DNA of 23,516 nt, from the NCBI GenBank assembly GCA_964495085.1, contig CAZBUK010000061.1:1-23516 (forward strand), written 5' to 3'. Position numbers and translations under genes: made by a program. Below are positions 1 through 8,126 of the stretch, piece after piece. Numbering within the stretch: position 1 is the stretch's first letter; the number at the start of each line of letters is the position of its first letter. Origin of the DNA: CAZBUK01 sp964495085 (GTDB lineage Bacteria; Bacteroidota; Ignavibacteria; T3Sed10-11). The notes beneath the pieces are model-generated. The model was not told the DNA's origin. It was given only the letters and a program-made list of their open reading frames with translations, and did no database searches.

Positions 1-3000
1 AAGACCCAGTCCCGGAACTCCGAAATTCGAGTATTGATAAATAAATTCAAGATCACGCACATTGTATGCGGATTCCGAAATACCCCATGGCACGCCAAGC
101 TCGCCGCCATACTCAATTTGCCGGTGAACAACAGAACGATTTGTCTGCCCGAGCAGACTTTCAGTCGGTGCACGCATTACCAGCGAAGGCATCAGATATT
201 CGAACATCGACCCCGACCATGATATCAATGCCGAACCGCGGTTGACCGGGGTCATAGGTCGCCCGAGCCGGAACCAATTTTTCACCGGCACATCTCCCTT
301 CGCAATTGCGACGAAGCTGGCCAGTCGTGCTTCAGATGCAAGCAAGTCGTAACAAGTCGGATCACGATTGGAATCATCAACCCGGTATCCGATCGAGAGT
401 AGTTGCCGTGCTTCATCTAAGAGAAAACCGAATTCCATTGCCGTAAACATTTCCGTTGATGCAACCTTTATAGAATAAAGACGACGCTCAAGAGCTCGGG
501 CTTCATGGCCTGAACGTGCAAAGGATTCTATCAAAGCATCTGCCTTCGTCAGGGAACTGCTGCTAGTATCGTCGTTCGCGGACAGCTCCGTTCGATACGA
601 TGTCAGGATGGAAATTGCTTCATCACATCGGTCGGATATATACGCGAGGGTCGGGATTGGGTCAACGGAGAGTTTCCGGATATCTTCAGAAAATAATCCC
701 GGATCGGACTTTATTGCAGCGGCGAGATGCAACCAGGGCTTTAATAGCTGAACATCGCGTTCGTGACTCTTGATTGATGCTCGTACTGCTTCACTCCAGA
801 ATAGCACATCCGCGACCAATTCTGTATCAACGTCATCGCCTGCCTCAATGATAAATGTGTGTACAATGTCGGCGAGAGTGTGGGCGTGTGCCACGAGCTC
901 TTCCAGCCTCAAAACAATGCCCGCGGATGTCATGGGAATTACCTGAAGCGAAGAAGAAAGTGTGTCGAGTTGCTCCTCCAATCGTTTTCGACTTGCCGTT
1001 TGAGTTCGGCTACGGTTTACGAGTGCGTGGATGGACTCGCGCAAAAGTAGCAGCGTGTCCGAAATTCCTTCCGACCGGTTCGAATTAAACAGAGGGCGTG
1101 TAGTCATCTCACGACAAGCGATTCCGATAGCAAGAAGATGCCCTGCAAGATTTCCACTGTCAACAGATGAGATGTACTTCGGATTCAGCGGACGAAGGTC
1201 GCGAGTATCGTACCAGTTATAGAAGTGGCCGCGAAAACGCTCCAGTTTGTTCATTGCTGTGAATGTTGCATCTAGTCTCTCTGACGTTGCATGCATACCC
1301 AGCCAGCCGAAATCACCTGCGGAGATCGTCGACAAGAGGTACAGGCCGAGATTTGTCGGTGAAGTCCGGTGAGCAATCGCCGGTTCCGGTTGTTCCTGGA
1401 AGTTGTCCGGAGGAAGATTATTTTCTTTTTCGGTGACGAAGGTTTCGAAAAAGCGCCAGGTGCGTCGTGCAATCAACCGCAATTTTTGTGCATCTCCGGC
1501 GGAGACCGCCTTCGTGGCAGCGTTCGCTTGCGGACGGCTCACCCACTGTGCTGCAAGCGGCGAAAGGAACCACAGCATAATTATCGGAGATGCAATCATC
1601 AACGACTCTATGGGCAAAAAAACGATGATGATTCCTGCCACAACGGAAAGCGCTACACCTCCTGACATTCGCCGGTAAAACCCTCGGATATTAAGAGGGA
1701 GTCCGAATTTTGCCTGCGCGGCAGTGACCCACTCCAGCATGTGCCGATGACTTATGAGGAGTCGGAAGAGTGTTCGTGCGATGGCGTCGGTCATTAACCA
1801 TGTCTGATGCGCGAGGAACGTAAAGTGAAACCCAATCTGTGAGAGAGCAAGATATAAATCTTTACCGACCGCGCGTATGTGACTTCGTTTCGAGATTTGT
1901 CGTCGTCGCAGGATAATACCCGTGAAAAAAGGGATAAGTGGTGAAAGCGCAATTGTCGCAAGCATGAACCCACTCCACAATGCTGCAGCAGCAAAAGGAA
2001 GTGTCCACCCACCCAGCAATGCGAGGAACGTTGCAGGCGCCGACAATGACCGACGCAAATTGTCAATCATTTTCCAGCGGCCGGTCAACGTGATACTCCT
2101 TCTTCCTTTCTGTTCTTTTAAGTTTTTACCGTTCCAAAGAATCCATGGAAGCAATTGCCAGTCACCGCGGACCCAACGATGTTGCCGTGCTGCGGCAACA
2201 TCATAACGCGTTGGGAATTCCTCCACGACCTCTATATCTGTGACCGTTCCGGACCGCGCGAAAATTCCCTCAAGGAGATCGTGGCTCAAGACCGTATTCT
2301 CGGGAACACGCCCATGGAGGGCGGCTTCAAACACATCCACATCGTAGATTCCTTTCCCGCAGTAAGAGCCCTCTCCGAAGAGATCCTGATATACGTCGGA
2401 GACGACAAAAGCGTACGGGTCTATCCCACCGGGTCCGGAGAAGATGTGCTGAAAAAACGAACCTGCACGACCCGTCGGCAATGCCGGTGTTACCCGCGGC
2501 TGAAGCACGGAATATCCCTCAATCACACGGCCGGTTTGCACATCTATTTTTGGACGGTTGAGCGGGTGCGCCATCTTTCCTATGAGCCGGCTGACAGTTT
2601 TGCGTGGAAGTCGTGTGTCTGCATCGAGTGTTATCACGTAACGAACGCCGGAGGGTACGGAAGAGAAATCAGGAGTCGAATGGTCATCGAAAGTCAGGAA
2701 GCTTGTATCGGCAGCTCCCCGCAACAATCGGTTCAGCTCTTGAAGTTTGCCGCGCTTGCGTTCCCACCCCATCCACTTTTTCTCACTCTCGTTCCACAAC
2801 CGCCGCCGATGAAGTAGAAGGACTCGTTTGCCGGCCGTAGCGGGTTCATAACGTTGATTCAAGCGTGTAATTCCCTCAACTGCAACGGCGAGTAGTTCGT
2901 CATCTCCGCTCGCTTTTTCTGTTGTAGAGTCCCTCCAATCCGAAAGAAGTGCGAAGTAAAGATCGCCGTCCTGATTCGATAGATAGTGAACTTCAAGTCT

Positions 3001-4521
3001 CTCGATTTGCTCTTCGATCTCCTCACTCGTCGACAATAGCGTGGGTACGACGACTATCGTACGCATACTCGACGGTACTCCGTCACGAAGCTCCAGACCG
3101 GGCAATGCCTTCGGCCCGAACCGATTTGTAATCCAATGATTCACAAGCGCCACGCCCATACCTGATACCGGTATTATAGCAAGAAGAGCAAGGAAGAAGA
3201 GGGCGGAACCGGTCACCCCGGCTATTGAAATACCGAGTAAATACAAGGAAAGGATAACTCCGCTGACAAACGCGATCGTTACGAGGTAACCGCTGATGCC
3301 TGTACTTATAACAGCACGATCAAGCCTTGTCAGGAGAGGAACGTGAAACCCAATTTTTTTCTCAAATTTCGGACGCCCTTTCCAGAGAACAAAATAACCG
3401 GGATCGTGTTCGGGAGCGTTCAGTTCAGTGTTTCCGGAAGCGTGTGCCATCTGAAGCGCTCTTTCCGCGACTTCAATTTCCGTAAAGGCCGAACCTCTGG
3501 CAAGTTCCTCAATTGCGTGCCGGTAGCTATCCCTGGTCGGAAAGTCCATTGCGGCAAAGTTACTATTGGCACGTAATACTTCATCAACGAGACTTACGCT
3601 CTCGAAGAACTTTGTCCAATCAACGGATGATATAAAACGCATACTGGTAATAATATTGCGAACCGTAACACTCATCGCTCCCTGAAATTGATGCTCTTCG
3701 GTGACGATCTTCTCGGATGTGGTTCCCTGCGCTGTCAGATGGTCATCCAACCAGCGAAGCGTGGGTGTTACCGCCGGGTCCTGATCCCGTAAACGTTGGA
3801 CGAGCTGCACTGCAAATGCTCTCGGTAGATACTTCCCATTGAAGTGCCTCAGGTGTACCTCCGGTGGTTCAGCTTCACGATTACCAACTCCGAGTAAACG
3901 GTCAGCCACACTGTCGGCTTCCTGACTCTCAGCACGGTTCGTCACTATACGTTGTACAGAGCGGCGTAAATTTTCGACGAGTACGATACGGAGCGTGATA
4001 GCCACCGCCCAGAGTTCTCCAATGGTGAGCGGTTGGATGCGCTGGTAAGCGTGCACAAACCGTCTTAACGTTTCAAGATCAAACCGGCTGTCCGTATGGG
4101 CGACGAATGCCCAGGCAATCCCGAACACACGCGGATAACCCTCGAGAGGTCCTTCGGCAAGTTTTGGAAGTTGGCGATAGTAGCCGCGCGGGAGATCATC
4201 CTGGATTTGGCGTATTTGTTCATCCACGACATGAAAATTATCGACTAACCATTCCGCTGTCGGTGTGATGATTTGATCTCTGCTGATGGCTTCGGCAGTG
4301 GTACGGTATGCCCGGAGCAATACACGGCCATTGTCTTCAAGCCGTGCATCCAACGGTCTCCCTGGCGTACGTTTTGCTTTGACGCGCTGAGCGTTTGCAA
4401 GACTCTCTGCATGCTGCTCGAGCCGTTCGATGCTAAAGAGTTCGCTGCGGATCGGTTCGTCAGAATCCCGTGCGAATGCTTTTTGCCCACGACTGAAGAC
4501 GCGGGATATGAAGTACTTCAC
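1..4521 (-). CDS. Cyclic beta-1,2-glucan synthase, N-terminal 1507 residues (cut by window edge)
   Basis: An open minus-strand frame runs from a GTG at 4521-4519 off the window edge. A TAA lies directly upstream of the GTG and a GGAGAG ribosome site sits 6 bp away, which fixes the start. It begins VKYFISRVFSRGQ and contains the family blocks RPLDARLEDNG, EWLVDNFHVVDEQIR and LPKLAEGPLEGYPRV. Hydrophobic segments lie at about residues 408-460 and 830-1000. Between them is a family 84 glycosyltransferase domain (about 480-800) with a DAD motif at 633-635 and QHRW at 780-783. A glycoamylase-like region starts near 1040 (HRTSPTNLGLYLLST) and reaches ELGVPWGISESAYNVRDLE at the edge. Known enzymes of about 2,800 residues make cyclic glucan from UDP-glucose at the inner membrane and carry a C-terminal GH94 phosphorylase domain, which would lie outside this window. 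It is probably co-transcribed with the small membrane gene 32 bp upstream. The product is a periplasmic osmoprotectant in proteobacteria; its role here is inferred. Confidence 0.95.
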   Translation of the reverse strand, partial: MKYFISRVFSRGQKAFARDSDEPIRSELFSIERLEQHAESLANAQRVKAKRTPGRPLDARLEDNGRVLLRAYRTTAEAISRDQIITPTAEWLVDNFHVVDEQIRQIQDDLPRGYYRQLPKLAEGPLEGYPRVFGIAWAFVAHTDSRFDLETLRRFVHAYQRIQPLTIGELWAVAITLRIVLVENLRRSVQRIVTNRAESQEADSVADRLLGVGNREAEPPEVHLRHFNGKYLPRAFAVQLVQRLRDQDPAVTPTLRWLDDHLTAQGTTSEKIVTEEHQFQGAMSVTVRNIITSMRFISSVDWTKFFESVSLVDEVLRANSNFAAMDFPTRDSYRHAIEELARGSAFTEIEVAERALQMAHASGNTELNAPEHDPGYFVLWKGRPKFEKKIGFHVPLLTRLDRAVISTGISGYLVTIAFVSGVILSLYLLGISIAGVTGSALFFLALLAIIPVSGMGVALVNHWITNRFGPKALPGLELRDGVPSSMRTIVVVPTLLSTSEEIEEQIERLEVHYLSNQDGDLYFALLSDWRDSTTEKASGDDELLAVAVEGITRLNQRYEPATAGKRVLLLHRRRLWNESEKKWMGWERKRGKLQELNRLLRGAADTSFLTFDDHSTPDFSSVPSGVRYVITLDADTRLPRKTVSRLIGKMAHPLNRPKIDVQTGRVIEGYSVLQPRVTPALPTGRAGSFFQHIFSGPGGIDPYAFVVSDVYQDLFGEGSYCGKGIYDVDVFEAALHGRVPENTVLSHDLLEGIFARSGTVTDIEVVEEFPTRYDVAAARQHRWVRGDWQLLPWILWNGKNLKEQKGRRSITLTGRWKMIDNLRRSLSAPATFLALLGGWTLPFAAAALWSGFMLATIALSPLIPFFTGIILRRRQISKRSHIRAVGKDLYLALSQIGFHFTFLAHQTWLMTDAIARTLFRLLISHRHMLEWVTAAQAKFGLPLNIRGFYRRMSGGVALSVVAGIIIVFLPIESLMIASPIIMLWFLSPLAAQWVSRPQANAATKAVSAGDAQKLRLIARRTWRFFETFVTEKENNLPPDNFQEQPEPAIAHRTSPTNLGLYLLSTISAGDFGWLGMHATSERLDATFTAMNKLERFRGHFYNWYDTRDLRPLNPKYISSVDSGNLAGHLLAIGIACREMTTRPLFNSNRSEGISDTLLLLRESIHALVNRSRTQTASRKRLEEQLDTLSSSLQVIPMTSAGIVLRLEELVAHAHTLADIVHTFIIEAGDDVDTELVADVLFWSEAVRASIKSHERDVQLLKPWLHLAAAIKSDPGLFSEDIRKLSVDPIPTLAYISDRCDEAISILTSYRTELSANDDTSSSSLTKADALIESFARSGHEARALERRLYSIKVASTEMFTAMEFGFLLDEARQLLSIGYRVDDSNRDPTCYDLLASEARLASFVAIAKGDVPVKNWFRLGRPMTPVNRGSALISWSGSMFEYLMPSLVMRAPTESLLGQTNRSVVHRQIEYGGELGVPWGISESAYNVRDLEFIYQYSNFGVPGLGL

Positions 4522-4553
4522 TTATAGCTCTCCGCTTCATTGAAACATCGAAA

Positions 4554-4745
4554 TCACGCGCCTATACGAATGTTGGAAAGAGAATCCAACAATCCGAATA
4601 CACTTAACAGCCACAATACCACCGCTATGATAACAACGGCGTTGAGGATTTTCTTAATCATCGCCTGCATCGGTATATAACTATTTATGAGCCATAAAAG
4701 AATACCGACCACAATGAGAATGATCACGACTTGAAGTAAAGGCAT
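4554..4745 (-). CDS. Small two-helix membrane protein (Thivi_2564 family)
   Basis: A 63-residue protein starts MPLLQVVIILIVVGILLWLINSY. It has two hydrophobic helices (about 3-20 and 35-53) joined by a short hinge, IPMQAMIKK. The pattern MPLL...VGILLWLIN.YIPM...IK.ILN is that of the Thivi_2564 family of small membrane proteins of unknown function. A GGAG ribosome site lies 6 bp before the ATG. The stop is 32 bp before the glucan synthase start on the same strand, so the two are probably one transcript. Upstream are a 42-bp imperfect palindrome and a 62-bp element that recurs before the DUF2959 gene. The function is not known; association with envelope or osmotic response is inferred from context only. 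Confidence 0.85.
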   Translation of the reverse strand: MPLLQVVIILIVVGILLWLINSYIPMQAMIKKILNAVVIIAVVLWLLSVFGLLDSLSNIRIGA

Positions 4746-4798
4746 ATTGATCTCCTTCGAGGTTTCAAATTTTCGAGCCTTTCGCTACAAAGAAAATT

Positions 4799-4840
4799 GT
4801 GCATAGATAATGATAATAGAGCACTATTATTTATATGCAC
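4799..4840. repeat. 42-bp imperfect palindrome in the leader of the small membrane gene
   Basis: Outer arms GTGCATA (4799-4805) and TATGCAC (4834-4840) are perfect inverted copies. Inside them ATAATAG (4813-4819) and CTATTAT (4824-4830) form a second perfect pair around a 4-base AGCA loop. The unpaired stretches between inner and outer arms are unequal (7 and 3 bases). It lies 53 bp upstream of the start codon at 4745 and between that start and the conserved 62-bp element. It could be an operator or a transcript leader hairpin; the sequence does not distinguish these. Confidence 0.5.
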
Positions 4841-4861
4841 AGGATTTTATCAAAACCATAC

Positions 4862-4923
4862 ATTAAAGTACAGCTAAATCAAACCGGTAATCAATCGTCT
4901 AGAGGGATGAAAAAGGGATTAAG
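4862..4923 (-). promoter_or_regulatory. Conserved 62-bp upstream element, copy A
   Basis: It aligns without gaps to 6914-6975, 48 of 62 positions identical. Shared blocks on the plus strand are ATTAAAG, AACCGGTA, TCAATCG, AGGGATG and GGATTAAG. It lies 116 bp upstream of the small membrane gene (start 4745), in the same orientation and general position as copy B before the DUF2959 gene. Conservation in non-coding DNA in front of two unrelated genes suggests a regulator binding site or promoter. The regulator is not identified; the NarL-family gene at 7097-7801 is the obvious local candidate. Confidence 0.55.
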
Positions 4924-5112
4924 TAATTTAGAGGGGAAATTGCTCGGATTTAGTTACAATATAATTACTCCTCCGGCGGTGAAATGGATTCGATTACTTT
5001 CTGAAATTCTTTCGAGGTGTGAGCATATCAGGTGTTCAGGATTTTGCTATGGAGCCCCGGCTTCTCCATTGACTGGCTGGTCGATAATTTGCCAAAAGAA
5101 CGAATCAGTTAA
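4924..5112. other. Non-coding spacer, nothing recognised
   Basis: This spacer lies between the 62-bp element and the end of the lipoprotein gene. A plus-strand open frame of 104 codons crosses it but has no ribosome site, biased composition and no recognisable domain, so it is not called. Confidence 0.5.
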
Positions 5113-5140
5113 GGGCGCCGGTTCTTTTATCGAAGCGCCC
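5113..5140 (-). terminator. Possible hairpin at the end of the lipoprotein gene
   Basis: GGGCGC (5113-5118) and GCGCCC (5135-5140) form a 6-bp GC-rich stem with a 16-base loop that includes the stop codon of the lipoprotein gene. On the minus-strand transcript the 3' side is followed by TTAACTGATT rather than a clean U tract, so an intrinsic terminator is only a weak possibility. Confidence 0.25.
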
Positions 5141-5780
5141 TGTAAATGACGCCAACAACTCCCGCTATTGCTCCGATGATAATCAATCCCCTTGGAACCC
5201 TTTTTTCCTTTACCTCCACCTCAGTTGGTTTACGACTTTCTTCCCTCTCCCATAATTGAATGACCGCCGCACTCGGATGTTCGGTATCGATAAAGTACTT
5301 ATCCCCAAGACGGAATCCTTTAATTGTGTCCAGTTCATTTGCGGTGAGTAACTGAACGTTATTTTCAACTAAAAGTATGTACTCTGCGTTTTCCTTGCCG
5401 GCATCGGTTATGAGTGATTGAACTATACTTTCTTTAAATTTCACGTATAATCGTGAGGAATAATCCCGGTATATAGGCTCACCTACTGTCTGCGCCAGTT
5501 CACTTGTGATAGCGACATTATCTATAGTTGACTCATCCATCATGCGATCCTTCAAACGATAATTATAAACCAATATAAAACTACCGTCAGCATAAATGTA
5601 ATAAATGTCATATGGATCGATGCCAAGCGTCAGATTTACCTCGGATATAGTCATACCCGGCCGGACATTTAATATTTTATCGACATCTGTATACGGAGGT
5701 GCTATCCACCCGGTTCTTGAGGCACAGCCAACCAATAATGATGCGCTGAGCAGGAGAATCATAAGGAATTTTTGTGACAT
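5127..5780 (-). CDS. Lipoprotein of unknown function with a BamE/OmlA-like segment
   Basis: A 217-residue protein starts MSQKFLMILLLSASLLVGCASR: a lipoprotein signal with lipobox LVGC and Cys19. The start is ATG at 5780, with AAGGA 7 bp upstream. The frame stays open further upstream to a TTG at 5963, but that would bury the signal peptide. Residues about 30-75 (DKILNVRPGMTISEVNLTLGIDP) resemble the 'PGM...EV...LG.P' core of BamE/OmlA-fold outer-membrane lipoproteins; this similarity is short and only suggestive. The C terminus has a hydrophobic stretch, GLIIIGAIAGVVGVIY, after a charged linker. That is unusual for a lipid-anchored protein and suggests a second membrane contact. It lies in the same block as another lipoprotein and a response regulator. 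Confidence 0.75.
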   Translation of the reverse strand: MSQKFLMILLLSASLLVGCASRTGWIAPPYTDVDKILNVRPGMTISEVNLTLGIDPYDIYYIYADGSFILVYNYRLKDRMMDESTIDNVAITSELAQTVGEPIYRDYSSRLYVKFKESIVQSLITDAGKENAEYILLVENNVQLLTANELDTIKGFRLGDKYFIDTEHPSAAVIQLWEREESRKPTEVEVKEKRVPRGLIIIGAIAGVVGVIYRALR

Positions 5781-6189
5781 GATATCGTCCTTAATAAAAT
5801 TAGCGGTCGTATTGGCGACCATGTGACTGACATCAGAGTCTCGATGGACTCCAAGGTCATCACAGGCACTGTATACCCCCATACGGCCACACCCGGGACT
5901 TTTTCCAACTGTGATCGACACAAGCGAAAATGCGGGCGTTTTATCTAAAGTCGCTCGCGACAATGTGTTATAAAAAACAGAGTCAAAATTTGCGACAGGG
6001 TTTCACCCAACCGAGAGTTTTCATTGAATAGACACCAGATATCCCGATCGAAACTATAGAAAATATAATTTTAACGGCGGTAAAATCGTTGAGCAACAGT
6101 TTCGTAATTACAAAGAAATCATGTGCCGATACGAATCTTAATCTGCTTGTTTGTTTCATTGTAGATAATTGGTATCACTCCAACGCCAA
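5781..6189. other. 409-bp spacer, no gene recognised
   Basis: No coding sequence with a ribosome site or recognisable domain is visible on either strand. It is AT-rich toward 6040-6170. It presumably carries the promoter of the lipoprotein gene, but no copy of the 62-bp element was seen here by eye. Confidence 0.5.
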
Positions 6190-6205
6190 CGGGTCGCGCT
6201 ACCCG
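6190..6205 (-). terminator. Short GC hairpin over the stop of the DUF2959 gene
   Basis: CGGGT (6190-6194) and ACCCG (6201-6205) form a 5-bp stem with a 6-base loop that overlaps the TAG at 6199-6201. On the minus-strand transcript the following bases are TTGGCGTTGG, not a U tract. It may be a weak terminator or a chance hairpin. Confidence 0.2.
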
Positions 6206-6846
6206 CCGCTCTGCGTCATTTGAGCTCTTGCTGTTTCGACAGATATCTGAAGTTTCTTTATTTCATTTTGAAGTCTATTGCCATCAGTAACAGCTTTTCG
6301 GGAGATTGGTGTAATCGATTCGACTCCCATTGCTGTTAAGTCATTTGATAGATACTTTTGAATTTCTTTAACGTCGGACACATACGCTTTGAACGCTTCA
6401 TCCATACCAGCGCTATTTTCAGCTATCCTTCCGTATATCCCGCCCAATTCCGCTCGGCGTTGTTCGCTGAGCGCCTGTATTTTCGGGTTTGCGTATTTAT
6501 CGCCATCCTTTTGCCATTCATCGAAGTAATCCGCACCCCGTACCTTCATTTCCTCGGCGTGTTTGGTGAAATCCTTTTCAAGTTTTTCAATTTTAGATAC
6601 GTTGTCCGAATATAACTCAAATGCTTTCTTCACGTCCGATTGTCCGGACTTTGTAAGCTCAGTGAGTGACGCTCCTGTGGCCTCTAATTGCACGATAACT
6701 AATTTAATGTCGTCGTCCATAGTTTGTAGAGTTGTTGTCGCTTTTTCCGTTCGTTGCATCCCATTCGAACCGCAACCGGCTGTTACGAGGACTACTATTG
6801 TGAGCAGAGTGAATAAAAATGGAACGAAATGAATAGTGCGTTTCAA
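6199..6846 (-). CDS. DUF2959-type lipoprotein
   Basis: A 215-residue protein starts with a TTG at 6846; AGGAG lies 6 bp upstream and no in-frame ATG exists before the signal peptide, so the rare start is well supported. MKRTIHFVPFLFTLLTIVVL is followed by a lipobox VTAGC, lipidated Cys25. The mature part is mostly helical and charged, with likely coiled coil: residues about 30-100, then ADYFDEWQKDGDKYANPKIQALSE, and a C-terminal helix from about 150. This order, with the FDEW...YANP...L.E..R segment, matches DUF2959 proteins, whose function is unknown. Copy B of the 62-bp element lies 67 bp upstream. The response regulator gene lies 250 bp upstream on the same strand. Envelope function is inferred from the lipobox. 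Confidence 0.75.
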   Translation of the reverse strand: MKRTIHFVPFLFTLLTIVVLVTAGCGSNGMQRTEKATTTLQTMDDDIKLVIVQLEATGASLTELTKSGQSDVKKAFELYSDNVSKIEKLEKDFTKHAEEMKVRGADYFDEWQKDGDKYANPKIQALSEQRRAELGGIYGRIAENSAGMDEAFKAYVSDVKEIQKYLSNDLTAMGVESITPISRKAVTDGNRLQNEIKKLQISVETARAQMTQSGG

Positions 6847-6913
6847 ATTGGACTCCTGTTTTTAGAGTGTATTTGCGCTTCAATATATTGCGGCTTTTGA
6901 AAATACCGCTACT

Positions 6914-6975
6914 ATTAAAGGTGAACTATATTGAACCGGTATTCAATCGCCCAAAGGGATGGTAAAAGGATTAAG
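6914..6975 (-). promoter_or_regulatory. Conserved 62-bp upstream element, copy B
   Basis: It is the partner of 4862-4923 (48/62 identical, no gap). It contains ATTGAA (6930-6935) and TTCAAT (6942-6947), an inverted pair around a CCGGTA core; in copy A this symmetry is lost but the core is kept. It ends 67 bp before the TTG start of the DUF2959 gene. A short hairpin, GCGG (6890-6893) with CCGC (6906-6909), lies between the element and the start. Confidence 0.55.
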
Positions 6976-7096
6976 CCGTCTGAACCAGGGAAGTTATTTC
7001 GGAATGGATCTTAAATAACGGTTGTTATAGAGATCTTTTAATAACAGTTGGAAGTTTCTATACTCGAATGGTATTATACGATACATCAGTATAGAA

Positions 7097-7801
7097 CTAC
7101 TCATCATCCAGCAGCGATATGGATTCAGCCGCTTTTTTATAAGCTTTCGATGTATGAGCATATTTAGCAATCTGGACTCGTGAATGAAGAGCCAGCTTTT
7201 CCAGCACGTTGTGGACGTGACTTTTTACCGTATAAGTAGAGATATGAATCTTATGTGCTATTTCCTTATTGGTCATTCCTTCGGAAATAAATCTCATTAC
7301 CTGTAATTCACGCCTTGTTAAGCGTACCGCATCTAACAGATCGGGAGAAAGTGAATCTTCCGGACCGTTTATTGTCTTATCGACGATTTGACTAAACAGT
7401 GAATCGGTTAATGGAGACGGCAGGACTTTTTCCCCTTTCGCAACAGTTCGAATAGTCTTCACAAACTCGCCTACCGTTGCCTCCTTCAGGATAAATCCGG
7501 ATACTCCGGTCTTCACAAATTCATAAATATCATCCTGCGTCGGAATCAGGTCCATTGCCACTATATGAATATCCGGATACGCCTTCCTGATGCTTTTAAC
7601 CAGATATAAGCTGTTTTGATTTCGAAGGCCGATGTCGAGAAGTATCAGAGCGGGTTTGTAGCTCTCAATTTTATCATGAATGGTCTTATTTGTTCCGTGT
7701 GCGGTTCCAACCTTCAGGTCATCATGATCGTTAATAATCGAGATAATACCTTCGCGGAGAAGGCGATTATCCTCGATTAGAAGCATGCGAATATTCTTCA
7801 T
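7097..7801 (-). CDS. NarL/FixJ-family response regulator (REC + LuxR-type HTH)
   Basis: A 234-residue protein. The receiver domain (1-120) has acidic E10-D11, the phosphorylation site D56 in LLLDIG and the conserved K106 in GFILKEA. The usual Thr/Ser before the switch is replaced by VAMDL (83-84), which may alter signalling. The LuxR-type HTH is about 160-220: LTRRELQVMRFISEGMTNKEIAHKIHISTYTVKSHVHNVLEKL. The protein should be a phosphorylation-dependent DNA-binding activator. No sensor kinase is adjacent; the nearest, the plus-strand hybrid kinase at 17414, has its own receiver. The gene is upstream of, and on the same strand as, a block of envelope genes, two of which carry a shared upstream element. 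That makes it a candidate regulator of them, by inference. Start is ATG at 7801; the ribosome site is weak. Confidence 0.92.
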   Translation of the reverse strand: MKNIRMLLIEDNRLLREGIISIINDHDDLKVGTAHGTNKTIHDKIESYKPALILLDIGLRNQNSLYLVKSIRKAYPDIHIVAMDLIPTQDDIYEFVKTGVSGFILKEATVGEFVKTIRTVAKGEKVLPSPLTDSLFSQIVDKTINGPEDSLSPDLLDAVRLTRRELQVMRFISEGMTNKEIAHKIHISTYTVKSHVHNVLEKLALHSRVQIAKYAHTSKAYKKAAESISLLDDE

Positions 7802-8126
7802 CGGATACTCTGTCGCCTTTTTCGGTAGCTACGAGAAAAACCGGATAATTATAGATTAAGGGCATATTGGCCTTATTAATTTACAAGATAATAAAAATAA
7901 AATAATATCAAAAGAACGATAATCGAAAGTCATGTGATCACGGGAAAAAGAGTATAATTATCCGGAATCGGTAATCGTGGTGAGTTTCGGCGAAAACTAT
8001 TGACTACGTGGATTTTAGCGAGCTTAATTTATCACTGTTGTGTAAAAAACAATACCAACTTTAGAAGACGCCCCGTTCTTTTACGCCGGTCATCTCGAGC
8101 GTCCTTCGCTTCGGTGTAATAACCAC
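7802..8126. other. 325-bp AT-rich spacer, no gene recognised
   Basis: It lies between the response regulator start and the sheath gene stop. Bases 7870-7960 are strongly AT-rich and plausibly carry the regulator's promoter. No clear -35/-10 pair or copy of the 62-bp element could be assigned, though an ACCGGATAATTATAGATTAAG-like run near 7840 shares the ACCGG and ATTAAG words. Confidence 0.45.

Noticed and set aside
2155..2817. 220-codon plus-strand open frame
   Set aside because: It is antisense to the glycosyltransferase core of the glucan synthase, whose frame carries the conserved DAD and QHRW motifs; no ribosome site or domain.
4835..5149. 104-codon plus-strand open frame
   Set aside because: It overlaps the conserved element, palindrome and lipoprotein end, lacks a ribosome site, and its sequence has no recognisable domain.
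5781..5963. N-terminal extension of the lipoprotein to a TTG at 5963
   Set aside because: It would place 61 residues before an intact lipoprotein signal peptide; the ATG at 5780 has a ribosome site.
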